Origin: JBGSIZ01 sp041742255
GTDB taxonomy: Bacteria > Pseudomonadota > Alphaproteobacteria > Rhodobacterales > Rhodobacteraceae
Assembly: GCA_041742255.1 (NCBI GenBank)
Contig: JBGSIZ010000087.1
Location: forward strand, 1 to 29,459
Direction: 5' to 3'
Length of the DNA stretch: 29,459 bases
Shown here: positions 1-8,102 of the stretch, piece by piece
How the letters are laid out: every line of letters starts with the position of its first letter
Numbering within the stretch: position 1 is the first letter of the stretch
The notes under the pieces: model-generated
The model's database searches: none
Told to the model about the DNA's origin: nothing
The model's input: only the letters and a program-made list of their open reading frames with translations
Program-made: the position numbers and the translations under genes

Positions 1-1
1 G

Positions 2-241
2 ACGGCGCTGGCGGTCGGCATCGCGGTGTCAGTGGGGCAGTATCTGGCGACCCTGCTGATCGGCGGGGGCCGGGTGCAGACGCTCACGACCGAGGCCGTG
101 GCGCTGGCATCGGGCGGGGACAGACGGGCGATCGGGCTATACGCGCTGGTGCAGACGTTGGCGGCCTTGCTGCCGTTCTGGCTTGCCACACGGTTGCCCG
201 ATATCCTGTGGCGAAACCGGCAAGGATTGCGGCATGGCTAA
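2..241 (+). CDS. ABC transporter permease, C-terminal part (YnjC-like)
   Basis: This is the 3' end of a gene that begins before the window; the frame is open from base 2. About 79 residues are visible, with a hydrophobic stretch, then a segment rich in small and charged residues (LTTEAVALASGGDRR), then a last membrane helix (LYALVQTLAALLPFWLA) and a basic tail. I recall the TTEAVAL-SGG-RR pattern near the C-terminus of E. coli YnjC, the permease of the YnjBCD transporter, a thiamine-like system of unproven substrate. Its stop overlaps the start of the next gene by 8 bases, so the two are co-translated. The match rests on memory of the family and the neighbour. Confidence 0.75.
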   Translation, partial: TALAVGIAVSVGQYLATLLIGGGRVQTLTTEAVALASGGDRRAIGLYALVQTLAALLPFWLATRLPDILWRNRQGLRHG

Positions 242-863
242 GGGGCTGACACTCGATCAAGTGACGATCCGGCAAGGGGCGCAGGTGCTGTTGTCGGTAG
301 ACACGCACATCGACCCGGGACAGGTTGTGACGCTGATGGGGGCGTCGGGGTCGGGCAAATCCACGCTTCTGGCGTGGCTCACGGGCAATCTGCCACCAGC
401 GTTCAGCGCGTCGGGGCGCGTGAGGCTGGACGGGCGGGACATCACCGGGGCGATGCCACAGGATCGGTGCCTTGGGATTCTGTTTCAGGACGATCTGTTG
501 TTCCCGCACCTGTCGGTCGGGGGCAATCTGTCCTTCGGGCTCAAGGCGGGGGGCAACCGGACAACGCGCAAGGCACGGATCGCGGCAGCCTTGGCCGAGG
601 TGGGTCTGGACGGCATGGCAGACCGGGACCCGGCCACGTTGTCAGGGGGGCAACGGGCGCGGGTGGCGCTAATGCGGATGCTGTTGTCGGACCCGCACGG
701 GCTGCTTCTGGATGAACCATTTTCGCGGCTGGACGCAGACCGTCGGGCACAAGTGCGGGACCTTGTGTTCGAACGGGCGCGGGCGCGGGGGCTGCCGGTT
801 CTGATGGTCACCCACGACGCGGACGATGCACAGGCGGCAAACGGTCCGATCCTGCGGGTGTAG
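234..863 (+). CDS. ynjD: ABC transporter ATP-binding protein, YnjD family
   Basis: A 209-residue cytoplasmic ATPase that powers the transporter whose permease ends just upstream. Walker A GASGSGKST lies at about residues 36-44, followed by the Q-loop in GILFQDDLLF, the signature LSGGQRARVAL, Walker B LLLDEPFSRLD and the switch histidine in VTHD. The block DPATLSGGQRARVAL plus LLLDEPFSRLD is very close to E. coli YnjD, and the length is typical for that subfamily, which lacks the C-terminal regulatory domain of MalK-type ATPases. The ATG at 234 is preferred over an in-frame ATG at 183 because it gives a normal N-terminus and overlaps the upstream stop by only 8 bases. The family is thiamine- or polyamine-like; the substrate here is unknown. 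Confidence 0.88.
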   Translation: MAKGLTLDQVTIRQGAQVLLSVDTHIDPGQVVTLMGASGSGKSTLLAWLTGNLPPAFSASGRVRLDGRDITGAMPQDRCLGILFQDDLLFPHLSVGGNLSFGLKAGGNRTTRKARIAAALAEVGLDGMADRDPATLSGGQRARVALMRMLLSDPHGLLLDEPFSRLDADRRAQVRDLVFERARARGLPVLMVTHDADDAQAANGPILRV

Positions 864-888
864 GCCCGAAATTCCTGCGATTGGGCCT
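862..888. terminator. Possible weak bidirectional terminator hairpin
   Basis: A hairpin lies between the convergent ynjD-like and LysR genes: AGGCCC at 862-867 pairs with GGGCCT at 883-888, and two more pairs (one G-U) extend it inwards. There is no T-tract on either side, so an intrinsic terminator is only a possibility; its position between converging genes is the main support. Confidence 0.3.
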
Positions 889-890
889 TG

Positions 891-1811
891 TCAGAGCCTG
901 CAATCCCGCGAAATTTCATCAATCAACGCCATCGCGGCCGGGGTCTGTCGGCTGCCGCTGCGGGTCAGGACACCAAACGATGGCACCTCCAGACCCAGAT
1001 CGTCTGGGATCCTCGCGAACTTGTCCCCGGCAAACTGTTGGGCCACGGGCAACGCCACGGCAGCCACGGCATCGCTGTCCCGGATCAGGGCAAGGGTCAG
1101 CAGAAACGATGCGGTTTCCACGGGCACCCGTGGCATCGGCAGGCCCAGCGCCAGCAACCGGGCCACGACGGTCTGGCGCAGAATGGCCTCGGGTTCGGGC
1201 AGAACCCAATCCTGCGCCATCAACGTGGCGCGGGGGGGCACTCGAACACCAGCCAGCGGATGACCTGCACGCGCCAGCAATGCCAGTGGTTCGGTGCCGA
1301 TGGGGCGCATATCCAGCAATCCGGGGCGGGTGCCCACCGGAACGCGGCCCAATGCCACGTCGATCCGGCCTTCGGTCAACATCAGGCAAAGGGTATCGCT
1401 TGGCGCGACATCGACCCCTACGGTGATGCCGGGGCGGGCGGCGCGGATCCGGCGAATGGCGGGCAACACGATATCCAGCGCGGGACCGGTGACAGACCCG
1501 ATCCGGACATGACCCTGCGCGCCCTTTTGCATCTCGGCCAATTCGCGCCCGGCTTCGTCCAGTTCCAGCAATATGCGGCCTGCGCGCCGGGCAAGCGCGG
1601 CACCATCTTCGGTCAAGACGACCCCGCGCCCGGTGCGAAGCCGGATCGGGCGGCCCACAATCCGCTCCACCTCGCCAATCAGACGGGACGCGGCGGGTTG
1701 GGCGATGCCCAACAGATGGGCTGCGGCACCGATCTGCCCGGTTTCCGCCAATCCGGCCAACACCCGCAAGTGGCTGATCTTCAGTCCCTTGCGCAAAAGA
1801 TCCGGATCCAT
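891..1811 (-). CDS. LysR-family transcriptional regulator (GbpR-like)
   Basis: A 306-residue LysR-type regulator. The N-terminal winged helix-turn-helix spans about residues 12-70 (HLRVLAGLAETGQIGAAAHLLGIAQPAASRLIGEVE), followed by the linker helix and a two-lobed effector domain beginning around residue 95. The overall sequence resembles GbpR, the galactose/arabinose-responsive regulator next to chvE in Agrobacterium. It is transcribed away from an L-arabonate dehydratase / sugar dehydrogenase operon, the classical position for a LysR protein that controls its divergent neighbour in response to a pathway sugar. Two palindromes lie between the two start codons. There is no clear ribosome-binding site before the ATG, and a TATAAC hexamer close upstream suggests a very short leader. 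Confidence 0.88.
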   Translation of the reverse strand: MDPDLLRKGLKISHLRVLAGLAETGQIGAAAHLLGIAQPAASRLIGEVERIVGRPIRLRTGRGVVLTEDGAALARRAGRILLELDEAGRELAEMQKGAQGHVRIGSVTGPALDIVLPAIRRIRAARPGITVGVDVAPSDTLCLMLTEGRIDVALGRVPVGTRPGLLDMRPIGTEPLALLARAGHPLAGVRVPPRATLMAQDWVLPEPEAILRQTVVARLLALGLPMPRVPVETASFLLTLALIRDSDAVAAVALPVAQQFAGDKFARIPDDLGLEVPSFGVLTRSGSRQTPAAMALIDEISRDCRL

Positions 1812-1821
1812 TGGTATACCA
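1812..1821. promoter_or_regulatory. 10-bp perfect palindrome at the LysR start codon
   Basis: TGGTATACCA is a perfect palindrome that abuts the start codon of the LysR gene. Its position suggests an autoregulatory contact site, but it is short and could be chance. Confidence 0.35.
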
Positions 1822-1828
1822 GTTTTGT

Positions 1829-1848
1829 TATAGCATGATCATGATATA
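1829..1848. promoter_or_regulatory. Candidate LysR operator in the divergent promoter region
   Basis: TATAGCATGATCATGATATA is a 20-base inverted repeat in which 9 of 10 base pairs match; the central CATGATCATG is perfect. It lies 18 bases from the LysR start and about 70 bases before the dehydratase start, where a LysR-type activator of the divergent operon would bind. A TATAGT hexamer at 1845-1850 could be the -10 of the rightward promoter, but no good -35 is seen at normal spacing. Confidence 0.5.
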
Positions 1849-1916
1849 GTCCTTGTATTGGATGAATGGGGACGGTTCAACAGATCTACCCCCACCCTGT
1901 CAGCAAAGGTCGCCCC

Positions 1917-3659
1917 ATGCCCTTCACACCCGCGCCATGGCCCCGCAAACTCCGGTCTCAGGAATGGTTCGGGGGCACGTCCAAGGATGCGATTTACCAT
2001 CGCGGCTGGATGAAAAATCAGGGGCTGCCGCATGACCTGTTTGACGGGCGGCCAGTGATCGGCATCCTGAATACATGGTCTGAACTGACGCCCTGCAACG
2101 CGCACCTCAACGATCTGGCGCAGCGGGTCAAACATGGCATCTATGAGGCCGGGGGTTTCCCGGTGGAGGTGCCCGTGTTTTCGGCCTCCGAATCCGCGTT
2201 CCGGCCCACCGCGATGATGTTCCGCAATCTGGCGGCCATGGCGGTTGAGGAAGCGATGCGCGGGCAACCGATGGACGGCTGCGTCCTGCTGGTGGGTTGT
2301 GACAAAACGACGCCCAGCCTCCTGATGGCGGCGGCTTCGACCGACATTCCGTCTATCGTCGTGACGGGCGGGCCGATGCTCAACGGCTATTATCGCAATG
2401 AACGGGTCGGGTCCGGCACCCACATCTGGCGCTTCTCCGAGGCGGTCAAGGCAGGCACCATGACGGTCGAGGAGTTCGCCGAGGCGGAAACCTCCATGTC
2501 GCGCTCGCCGGGGTCGTGCAACACCATGGGCACCGCGTCCACCATGGCCTCCATGGCCGAGGCGTTGGGCATGGCCCTGTCTGGCAACGCCGCAATTCCC
2601 GCCGTGGACAGCCGCCGCCGGGTCATGGCGCATCTGACCGGACGGCGGATCGTTCAGATGGTCAAGGATGACCTGAAACCGTCCGATATCCTGACCAAAC
2701 CGGCATTTGAAAACGCGATCCGCACAAACGCGGCCATCGGCGGGTCCACCAATGCCGTCATTCACCTGCTGGCCATCGCGGGCCGGGTCGGCATCGACCT
2801 GACGCTGGACGACTGGGACCGCTGCGGGCGCGACGTTCCCACGATCGTCAACCTCATGCCATCGGGCAAATACCTGATGGAGGAATTCTTTTACGCAGGC
2901 GGCCTGCCCGTCGTGATCCAGCGTCTGGGCGAGGCCGGGTTGCTGCACAAGGACGCGCTCACCGTGTCCGGGGACACCATGTGGGATCAGGTCAAGGATG
3001 TGGTCAATCACAACCCCGACGTGATCCTGCCCACCGAAAATGCGCTCACCCAATCGGGGGGCGTCGTTGTGGTGCGGGGCAACCTTGCGCCCAAGGGTGC
3101 GGTGCTGAAACCGTCGGCGGCGACGCCCGCTCTCATGGTCCACCGGGGCCGCGCGGTCGTGTTCGAGGATATCGACGATTACAAGGCGCGGATCAACGAC
3201 GAGGATCTGGATATCGACGAAACCTGCGTCATGGTCCTGAAAAACTGCGGGCCCAAGGGGTATCCGGGCATGGCCGAAGTGGGCAATATGGGCCTGCCGC
3301 CGAAAATCCTGCGCAAGGGGATCACGGACATGGTCCGTATCTCGGACGCGCGGATGTCGGGCACGGCCTATGGCACCGTGGTCCTGCACACCTCGCCCGA
3401 GGCTGCGGCGGGCGGGCCGCTCGCGGTGGTGCGCAATGGGGACATGATCGACCTTGATGTGCCCAACCGGCGACTGCACCTCGACATTTCCGACGACGAC
3501 CTCGCCGCACGTCTGGCCGCATGGGAACCGACCCACGACACCTTTGCGTCGGGCTATGGCTGGTTGCACCAGAAACACGTCGAAGGGGCGGACACCGGGG
3601 CCGACCTCGATTTCCTCAAGGGCTGCCGGGGCAACCCCGTGGGCAAGGACAGCCATTGA
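1917..3659 (+). CDS. L-arabonate dehydratase (IlvD/Edd family)
   Basis: A 580-residue sugar-acid dehydratase that would convert L-arabonate (and probably related aldonates such as D-fuconate or D-galactonate) to the 2-keto-3-deoxy acid in the cytoplasm. It matches the Rhizobium leguminosarum L-arabinonate dehydratase, as I recall it, almost along its whole length. The [2Fe-2S] ligands appear as C60, C128 and C201, the carbamylated lysine as K130 and the catalytic serine as S481, each one number above the Rhizobium positions (59, 127, 200, 129, 480). That constant offset supports the ATG at 1917, which has AAAGG at 1905-1909; an in-frame ATG at 1866 would add 17 poorly conserved residues. The stop overlaps the next start by one base (TGATG). 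Confidence 0.93.
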   Translation: MPFTPAPWPRKLRSQEWFGGTSKDAIYHRGWMKNQGLPHDLFDGRPVIGILNTWSELTPCNAHLNDLAQRVKHGIYEAGGFPVEVPVFSASESAFRPTAMMFRNLAAMAVEEAMRGQPMDGCVLLVGCDKTTPSLLMAAASTDIPSIVVTGGPMLNGYYRNERVGSGTHIWRFSEAVKAGTMTVEEFAEAETSMSRSPGSCNTMGTASTMASMAEALGMALSGNAAIPAVDSRRRVMAHLTGRRIVQMVKDDLKPSDILTKPAFENAIRTNAAIGGSTNAVIHLLAIAGRVGIDLTLDDWDRCGRDVPTIVNLMPSGKYLMEEFFYAGGLPVVIQRLGEAGLLHKDALTVSGDTMWDQVKDVVNHNPDVILPTENALTQSGGVVVVRGNLAPKGAVLKPSAATPALMVHRGRAVVFEDIDDYKARINDEDLDIDETCVMVLKNCGPKGYPGMAEVGNMGLPPKILRKGITDMVRISDARMSGTAYGTVVLHTSPEAAAGGPLAVVRNGDMIDLDVPNRRLHLDISDDDLAARLAAWEPTHDTFASGYGWLHQKHVEGADTGADLDFLKGCRGNPVGKDSH

Positions 3660-4570
3660 TGAAACTGGCGCTCGTGGGCATCGGCAAGATCGCGGTGGAC
3701 CAACACATCCCCGCGATCAACGGTTCGGCAGACTGGACACTTGCGGCCACGGTCAGCCGGTCGGGCCGGGTGGACGGGGTTCCCGCCTACACCGACATAG
3801 ACACTATGTTGGCGGAAAACCCGGATATCGGCATGGTCAGCCTTGCCTTGCCGCCCGTCCCCCGCTTTGCCTATGCGCAAGCGGCGCTGCGGGCGGGACG
3901 GCACGTTATGCTGGAGAAACCGCCGGGGGCGACCTTGGGAGAGGTCCACGCGCTGCAATCGCTGGCACAGGCCAACGCCGTGAGCCTTTACGCGACATGG
4001 CATTCGCGTGCCGCACGGGCCGTTGCGGCGGCGCGGACGTGGCTGGCCGATAAATCGGTGGACAGCGGGCAGATCACATGGCGCGAAGACGTGCGAAAAT
4101 GGCATCCCGGTCAGGACTGGGTGTTTGAACCCGGCGGCATGGGGGTGTTCGACCCCGGCATCAATGCGCTGTCGATCCTCACGGAAATTCTGCCGATGCC
4201 TTTGCATGTGGTGTCGGCAAATCTCGACTATCCCGAAAACCGCGACACGCCGATCGCGGCACGCATCACCTTTTCCAACCGGATCACCGCCGATTTCGAC
4301 TGGCGGCAAGAAGGCCCGCAAACCTGGGATATCGAAGTGCAGACAAACGCGGGGCGGCTGGCGCTGCGGATGGGGGGCAATCGGCTGGAAATCGACGGCG
4401 AACAAACGACAGGCAACGATGACATCATGGGCGAATATCCTGCCCTGTATGCCCGGATGGCGGACCTCGTTAAAACCGGGCAATCGGACGTGGATCTGTC
4501 GCCCATGGTGCATGTGGCGGACGCCCTGACGCTGGGGCGGCGGGTCAACGTGGCGGCGTTCGACTTCTGA
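3659..4570 (+). CDS. Galactose / L-arabinose 1-dehydrogenase (Gfo/Idh/MocA family)
   Basis: A 303-residue NAD(P)-dependent oxidoreductase. The N-terminal Rossmann motif is VGIGKIA (residues 6-12), and the family signature EKP follows at residues 86-88. The C-terminal part carries the GGMGVFDPGINALSIL segment typical of the D-galactose 1-dehydrogenase / L-arabinose 1-dehydrogenase branch. It would oxidise the pyranose to the lactone, which after hydrolysis feeds the dehydratase encoded just upstream. The ATG overlaps the dehydratase stop, so translation is coupled. No lactonase, keto-acid dehydratase or aldehyde dehydrogenase of the pathway is present in the window. Substrate choice between galactose, arabinose and fucose cannot be read from the sequence. 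Confidence 0.87.
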   Translation: MKLALVGIGKIAVDQHIPAINGSADWTLAATVSRSGRVDGVPAYTDIDTMLAENPDIGMVSLALPPVPRFAYAQAALRAGRHVMLEKPPGATLGEVHALQSLAQANAVSLYATWHSRAARAVAAARTWLADKSVDSGQITWREDVRKWHPGQDWVFEPGGMGVFDPGINALSILTEILPMPLHVVSANLDYPENRDTPIAARITFSNRITADFDWRQEGPQTWDIEVQTNAGRLALRMGGNRLEIDGEQTTGNDDIMGEYPALYARMADLVKTGQSDVDLSPMVHVADALTLGRRVNVAAFDF

Positions 4571-4598
4571 CGGCACGCCTCCGCGCAGAATCGCAAAA

Positions 4599-4614
4599 TT
4601 TACCAATTGATAAA
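4599..4614. promoter_or_regulatory. Degenerate RutR-type operator upstream of preT
   Basis: TTTACCAATTGATAAA matches 11 of the 14 fixed positions of the E. coli RutR consensus TTGACCA-NN-TGGTCAA. It lies about 50 bases before the preT start, and a much better site lies in front of the hydrolase gene controlled by the same local RutR. Function is inferred from this match and the context. Confidence 0.55.
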
Positions 4615-4666
4615 AAATTCGGCTGTGGCAGACTGACAGGTAACAACCCGTTCACAGGGAACCGCC

Positions 4667-6016
4667 ATGCCCAACCCGATGACCCCCGGACTTGCCGCAG
4701 GCCGCCTGCCTGCGGACACCATCGCGCAGAACTTTACAGCCCTGCACGCGCCCTATGCGGCACACGAGGTCGCCGTGGCCGCCGACCGGTGCTATTTCTG
4801 CCATGATGCGCCTTGCATCACGGCTTGCCCCACGTCCATCGACATCCCGCTGTTCATCCGGCAAATCCAGACAGGCACGCCCGCGGCTGCGGCGAAAACG
4901 ATCCTGTCCCAGAATATCCTTGGGGGGATGTGCGCGCGGGTTTGCCCCACGGAAACGCTTTGTGAACAGGCCTGCGTGCGCGAAACCGCCGAGGGGAAAC
5001 CGGTCGAAATCGGTCGTCTGCAACGCTTTGCCACCGATACGCTGATGGCACAGCAGGGGCATCCGTTCACCCGGGCACCGTCCACGGGGAAACGGGTTGC
5101 GGTGGTGGGGGCGGGTCCGGCCGGGCTCGCCTGCGCGCACCGTCTGGCCATGCTGGGGCATGACGTGACCCTGTTTGATGCGCGGGCAAAATCCGGCGGG
5201 CTGAACGAATTCGGGATCGCGGCCTACAAATCCACCGACGATTTCGCCGCGCGAGAAGTCGAATGGCTGTTGGGCATCGGCGGGATCACGGTCCAACACG
5301 GTGTGACGCTGGGCGCGGACCTGTCGCTTGACCTGCTGCGGTCGGATCATGATGCGGTGTTCCTTGGCGTGGGCTTGGGCGGGGTGAACGCGCTCCGGGC
5401 CCCGGGCGACGACCTGCCGGGCGTGCGCGATGCGGTTTCCTTTATCGCGGACCTTCGGCAAACCCGCGACCTGACGACCCTCCCCGTCGGGCGCAACGTG
5501 GTGGTGATCGGCGGCGGCATGACCGCCGTTGATGCCGCCGTGCAGTCAAAACTGCTGGGGGCCGATACGGTCACCATCGCCTATCGGCGCGGGCGCGATC
5601 AAATGAGCGCGAGCCGCTATGAACAGGATCTCGCGGCGTCCCACGGGGTCCGGTTGATGTTCAACGTCATGCCAAAGGCGGTGCATGGCACCGGGTCCGT
5701 GGCCGAGGTTGAACTGGAATACACGACCCAAGTGGATGGAAAACCGCACGGCACGGGCGAGGTGATCCGCCTCCCCGCCGATCAGGTGTTCCGGGCCATT
5801 GGTCAGACCCTGACCACCGATGCCGGCCTGATGGTGACGGGTGGCAAAATCGCCGTGACCGGGGCCGGGCGCACCTCGGTTCCCGGTGTCTGGGCCGGTG
5901 GGGATTGCGCCACCGGCGGCGATGACCTGACCGTGACAGCCGTGGCTGAGGGCCGCGATGCCGCGATGGATATTCACGCAACGCTGCAAAACCATACCGC
6001 CGCAATACCGACGTAA
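4667..6016 (+). CDS. preT: NAD-dependent dihydropyrimidine dehydrogenase, subunit PreT
   Basis: A 449-residue flavin and iron-sulfur subunit that passes electrons between NAD(P)H and PreA in uracil/thymine reduction. The N-terminal domain has two cysteine groups, C42-C45-C50-C54 and C89-C93-C99-C103, followed by IGRLQ with Q119. That spacing equals the one in mammalian dihydropyrimidine dehydrogenase, where a glutamine (Q156) is an unusual cluster ligand. An FAD-binding VGAGPAG lies at 147-153 and a second dinucleotide motif IGGGMTAVDAA at 281-291; GGDCATGG near the C-terminus is the usual FAD-contact motif. AGGGA at 4656-4660 is the ribosome-binding site. It is directly followed by preA, and a RutR-like box precedes it. 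GltD-like proteins share the fold, but the preA neighbour settles the assignment. Confidence 0.93.
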   Translation: MPNPMTPGLAAGRLPADTIAQNFTALHAPYAAHEVAVAADRCYFCHDAPCITACPTSIDIPLFIRQIQTGTPAAAAKTILSQNILGGMCARVCPTETLCEQACVRETAEGKPVEIGRLQRFATDTLMAQQGHPFTRAPSTGKRVAVVGAGPAGLACAHRLAMLGHDVTLFDARAKSGGLNEFGIAAYKSTDDFAAREVEWLLGIGGITVQHGVTLGADLSLDLLRSDHDAVFLGVGLGGVNALRAPGDDLPGVRDAVSFIADLRQTRDLTTLPVGRNVVVIGGGMTAVDAAVQSKLLGADTVTIAYRRGRDQMSASRYEQDLAASHGVRLMFNVMPKAVHGTGSVAEVELEYTTQVDGKPHGTGEVIRLPADQVFRAIGQTLTTDAGLMVTGGKIAVTGAGRTSVPGVWAGGDCATGGDDLTVTAVAEGRDAAMDIHATLQNHTAAIPT

Positions 6017-6060
6017 AACCGACGCGATATCACAGCCCCGATTTGGGGCAGGAGGACCCC

Positions 6061-7365
6061 ATGTCCGACCTTCGTTCCAATTTTCTGGGCATCAAATCCC
6101 CCAACCCGTTCTGGTTGGCCTCTGCCCCGCCCACAGACAAGGAATACAACGTCCGCCGCGCGTTCGAGGCCGGGTGGGGCGGCGTCGTCTGGAAGACACT
6201 GGGGTCCGAAGGCCCCCCCGTGGTCAACGTCAACGGCCCCCGCTATGGCGCGATCTGGGGGGCAGACCGCAGGCTGCTGGGCCTGAACAATATCGAACTG
6301 ATCACCGACCGCCCGCTCGAGGTAAATCTGAGGGAAATCAAGGCGGTAAAGCGGGATTACCCCGACCGTGCGATGATCGTGTCGATCATGGTCCCCTGCG
6401 AAGAGGCCGCGTGGAAGGCCATTCTGCCACTGGTAGAGGACACCGGTGCGGACGGGATCGAGCTGAACTGCGGCTGCCCGCACGGCATGTCCGAACGCGG
6501 TATGGGTGCCGCCGTAGGGCAGGCCCCCGACCTGATCGAGATGATCACCCGCTGGTGCAAACAGACCACCCGCATGCCCGTGATCGTGAAACTGACGCCC
6601 AATATCACCGATATCCGTGGTCCGGCGCGGGCCGCAAAACGGGGTGGCGCGGATGCGGTCAGCCTGATTAACACAATCAGTTCAATAACTTCTGTGAACC
6701 TCGACAGCATGTCGCCCGAACCGTCCATTGATGGCAAGGGCAGCCATGGGGGCTATTGCGGTCCCGCCGTCAAACCCATCGCCCTGAACATGACCGCCGA
6801 AATCGCGCGGGACGCCGAAACCCACGGCCTGCCGATTTCCGGCATCGGCGGCATCACCACATGGCGCGACGCCGCCGAGTTCATGGCGCTTGGGGCCGGC
6901 ACCGTGCAGGTTTGCACCGCCGTCATGACCTATGGCTTTAAGATCGTTGAAGAAATGGCGTCCGGCCTGTCCGACTGGATGGACGACAAAGGGTATCAAA
7001 CCGTCGATGATTTCATCGGCATGGCCGTGCCAAACGTGACCGACTGGCAGTATCTGAACCTGAATTATGTGACCAAAGCCCGGATCGACCCCGACGCCTG
7101 CATCGGTTGTGGGCGTTGCTATGCCGCCTGCGAGGACACCAGCCATCAGGCGATCTGGATGAAACCGGGCCGCGTGTTCGAGGTGAACGACGCCGAATGT
7201 GTCGCCTGCAACCTGTGCGTGGATGTTTGCCCGGTCGAGGATTGCATCACCATGGACCGCCTGCCCGCTGGCACCGTCGATCCCCGCACCGGCAAGGTGG
7301 TCAGCGACACCTATGCCAACTGGACCCAGCATCCCAACAATCCGATGGTGACCGCAGCGGAATAG
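6061..7365 (+). CDS. preA: NAD-dependent dihydropyrimidine dehydrogenase, subunit PreA
   Basis: A 434-residue FMN and iron-sulfur subunit that reduces uracil or thymine to the 5,6-dihydro form, the first step of reductive pyrimidine breakdown. It has a dihydroorotate-dehydrogenase-like barrel. The active-site loop NCGCPHGMSERGMG contains N136 and C139, which line up with N668 and the catalytic acid C671 of mammalian dihydropyrimidine dehydrogenase; G138 stands where the mammalian enzyme has S670. Two [4Fe-4S] motifs follow at C347/C350/C353/C357 and C380/C383/C386/C390. The ATG at 6061 has CAGGAGG at 6049-6055; an in-frame ATG at 6043 overlaps that site's upstream side and is less likely. Together with preT it forms the split bacterial equivalent of the single eukaryotic polypeptide. 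Confidence 0.94.
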   Translation: MSDLRSNFLGIKSPNPFWLASAPPTDKEYNVRRAFEAGWGGVVWKTLGSEGPPVVNVNGPRYGAIWGADRRLLGLNNIELITDRPLEVNLREIKAVKRDYPDRAMIVSIMVPCEEAAWKAILPLVEDTGADGIELNCGCPHGMSERGMGAAVGQAPDLIEMITRWCKQTTRMPVIVKLTPNITDIRGPARAAKRGGADAVSLINTISSITSVNLDSMSPEPSIDGKGSHGGYCGPAVKPIALNMTAEIARDAETHGLPISGIGGITTWRDAAEFMALGAGTVQVCTAVMTYGFKIVEEMASGLSDWMDDKGYQTVDDFIGMAVPNVTDWQYLNLNYVTKARIDPDACIGCGRCYAACEDTSHQAIWMKPGRVFEVNDAECVACNLCVDVCPVEDCITMDRLPAGTVDPRTGKVVSDTYANWTQHPNNPMVTAAE

Positions 7366-7380
7366 GTCAATCGGGCCTGG

Positions 7381-7989
7381 TTAGACCCGCAATAGCTGGC
7401 CGAAAAGCTGTTCCAGATAGGATTGCGCCCCCGGAAACGGGTCCGCGCCGCCTAGAACGGCGCGCACCTGCACATCAAAATCTGCATAATGCTGGGTCAG
7501 CGCCCAGATCGAAAATATCAGGTGGTGCGGGTCAACTGCCGCGATTTTTCCGTCCGCGCTCCATCCCCGGATCACCTCGGCCTTGGCATCCACCAGTTTT
7601 TTCAGGTCACCCTGAAGGTCATCCTGGATCCGCGGCGCGCCTTGCAGGATTTCATTCGCAAACAAACGGCTTTCGCGGGGAAAATCGCGCGCCATCCATA
7701 GTTTGCGTCGCACATAGTTCAGAATTTCGGTAACCGGATCGCCATCGGCCTGCATGTCGCGCAGCGGATCGAGCCATGTTTCCAGCAAACCCTGCAACAA
7801 TTCAGTGTGGATCGCCTCTTTGGACGCGAAATAATACAGCAAGTTCGGCTTGGACATGCCCGCCGCATCCGCAATCTGGTCGAGCGTGCTGCCCCGAAAC
7901 CCGAATTTGGAGAACACGTCCAATCCGGCCTCAAGGATCGTTGTCCGGTTCTTTTCCTGAATCCGCGTTCTTGGTGCAGGTATCGACAT
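7381..7989 (-). CDS. rutR: TetR-family pyrimidine regulator RutR
   Basis: A 202-residue TetR-type repressor. The helix-turn-helix domain (about residues 15-60) contains LDQIADAAGMSKPNLLYYFASKEAIH, very close to E. coli RutR, and the ligand domain keeps the RutR-like blocks SRLFANEILQGAP, DLKKLVDAKAEVIRGW and DPHHLIFSIWALTQHYADF. E. coli RutR binds uracil and thymine and releases its operator. The gene faces preA with only 15 bases between the stops and diverges from the hydrolase operon across a region holding a classical RutR palindrome, so it probably represses that operon, preTA and itself. Confidence 0.93.
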   Translation of the reverse strand: MSIPAPRTRIQEKNRTTILEAGLDVFSKFGFRGSTLDQIADAAGMSKPNLLYYFASKEAIHTELLQGLLETWLDPLRDMQADGDPVTEILNYVRRKLWMARDFPRESRLFANEILQGAPRIQDDLQGDLKKLVDAKAEVIRGWSADGKIAAVDPHHLIFSIWALTQHYADFDVQVRAVLGGADPFPGAQSYLEQLFGQLLRV

Positions 7990-8081
7990 GCTCAGCCTCT
8001 GATCAAATGCGGCATTCTTTTGGGCAGGATGCCTGTTTTTGCGGCAAACGCCATGGGAATGCGCGGAATCCTTGACTGCGA

Positions 8082-8088
8082 TTTGACC
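8082..8088 (+). promoter_or_regulatory. Extra RutR half-site TTTGACC
   Basis: TTTGACC repeats the left arm of the main RutR palindrome exactly 21 bases (about two helical turns) upstream of it. It could help a second dimer bind, but a 7-base half-site alone is weak evidence. Confidence 0.3.
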
Positions 8089-8102
8089 TCTGATAGCGTT
8101 CG

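Noticed and set aside
888..1838. 316-codon open frame on the plus strand opposite the LysR gene
   Set aside because: Low-complexity Gly/His/Gln-rich translation; the minus strand encodes a clear LysR regulator.
844..1926. Possibility of a second regulator or small gene between ynjD-like and the LysR genes
   Set aside because: Only 27 bases separate the two stop codons, leaving no room.
1839..3656. 605-codon open frame on the minus strand opposite the dehydratase
   Set aside because: It mirrors a gene with complete catalytic residues; the translation is Arg/His/Gly/Pro rich with no known motif, a common artefact of GC-rich DNA.
7366..7380. Terminator between convergent preA and rutR
   Set aside because: Only a 4-base CGGG/CCCG stem can be drawn and there is no T-tract.
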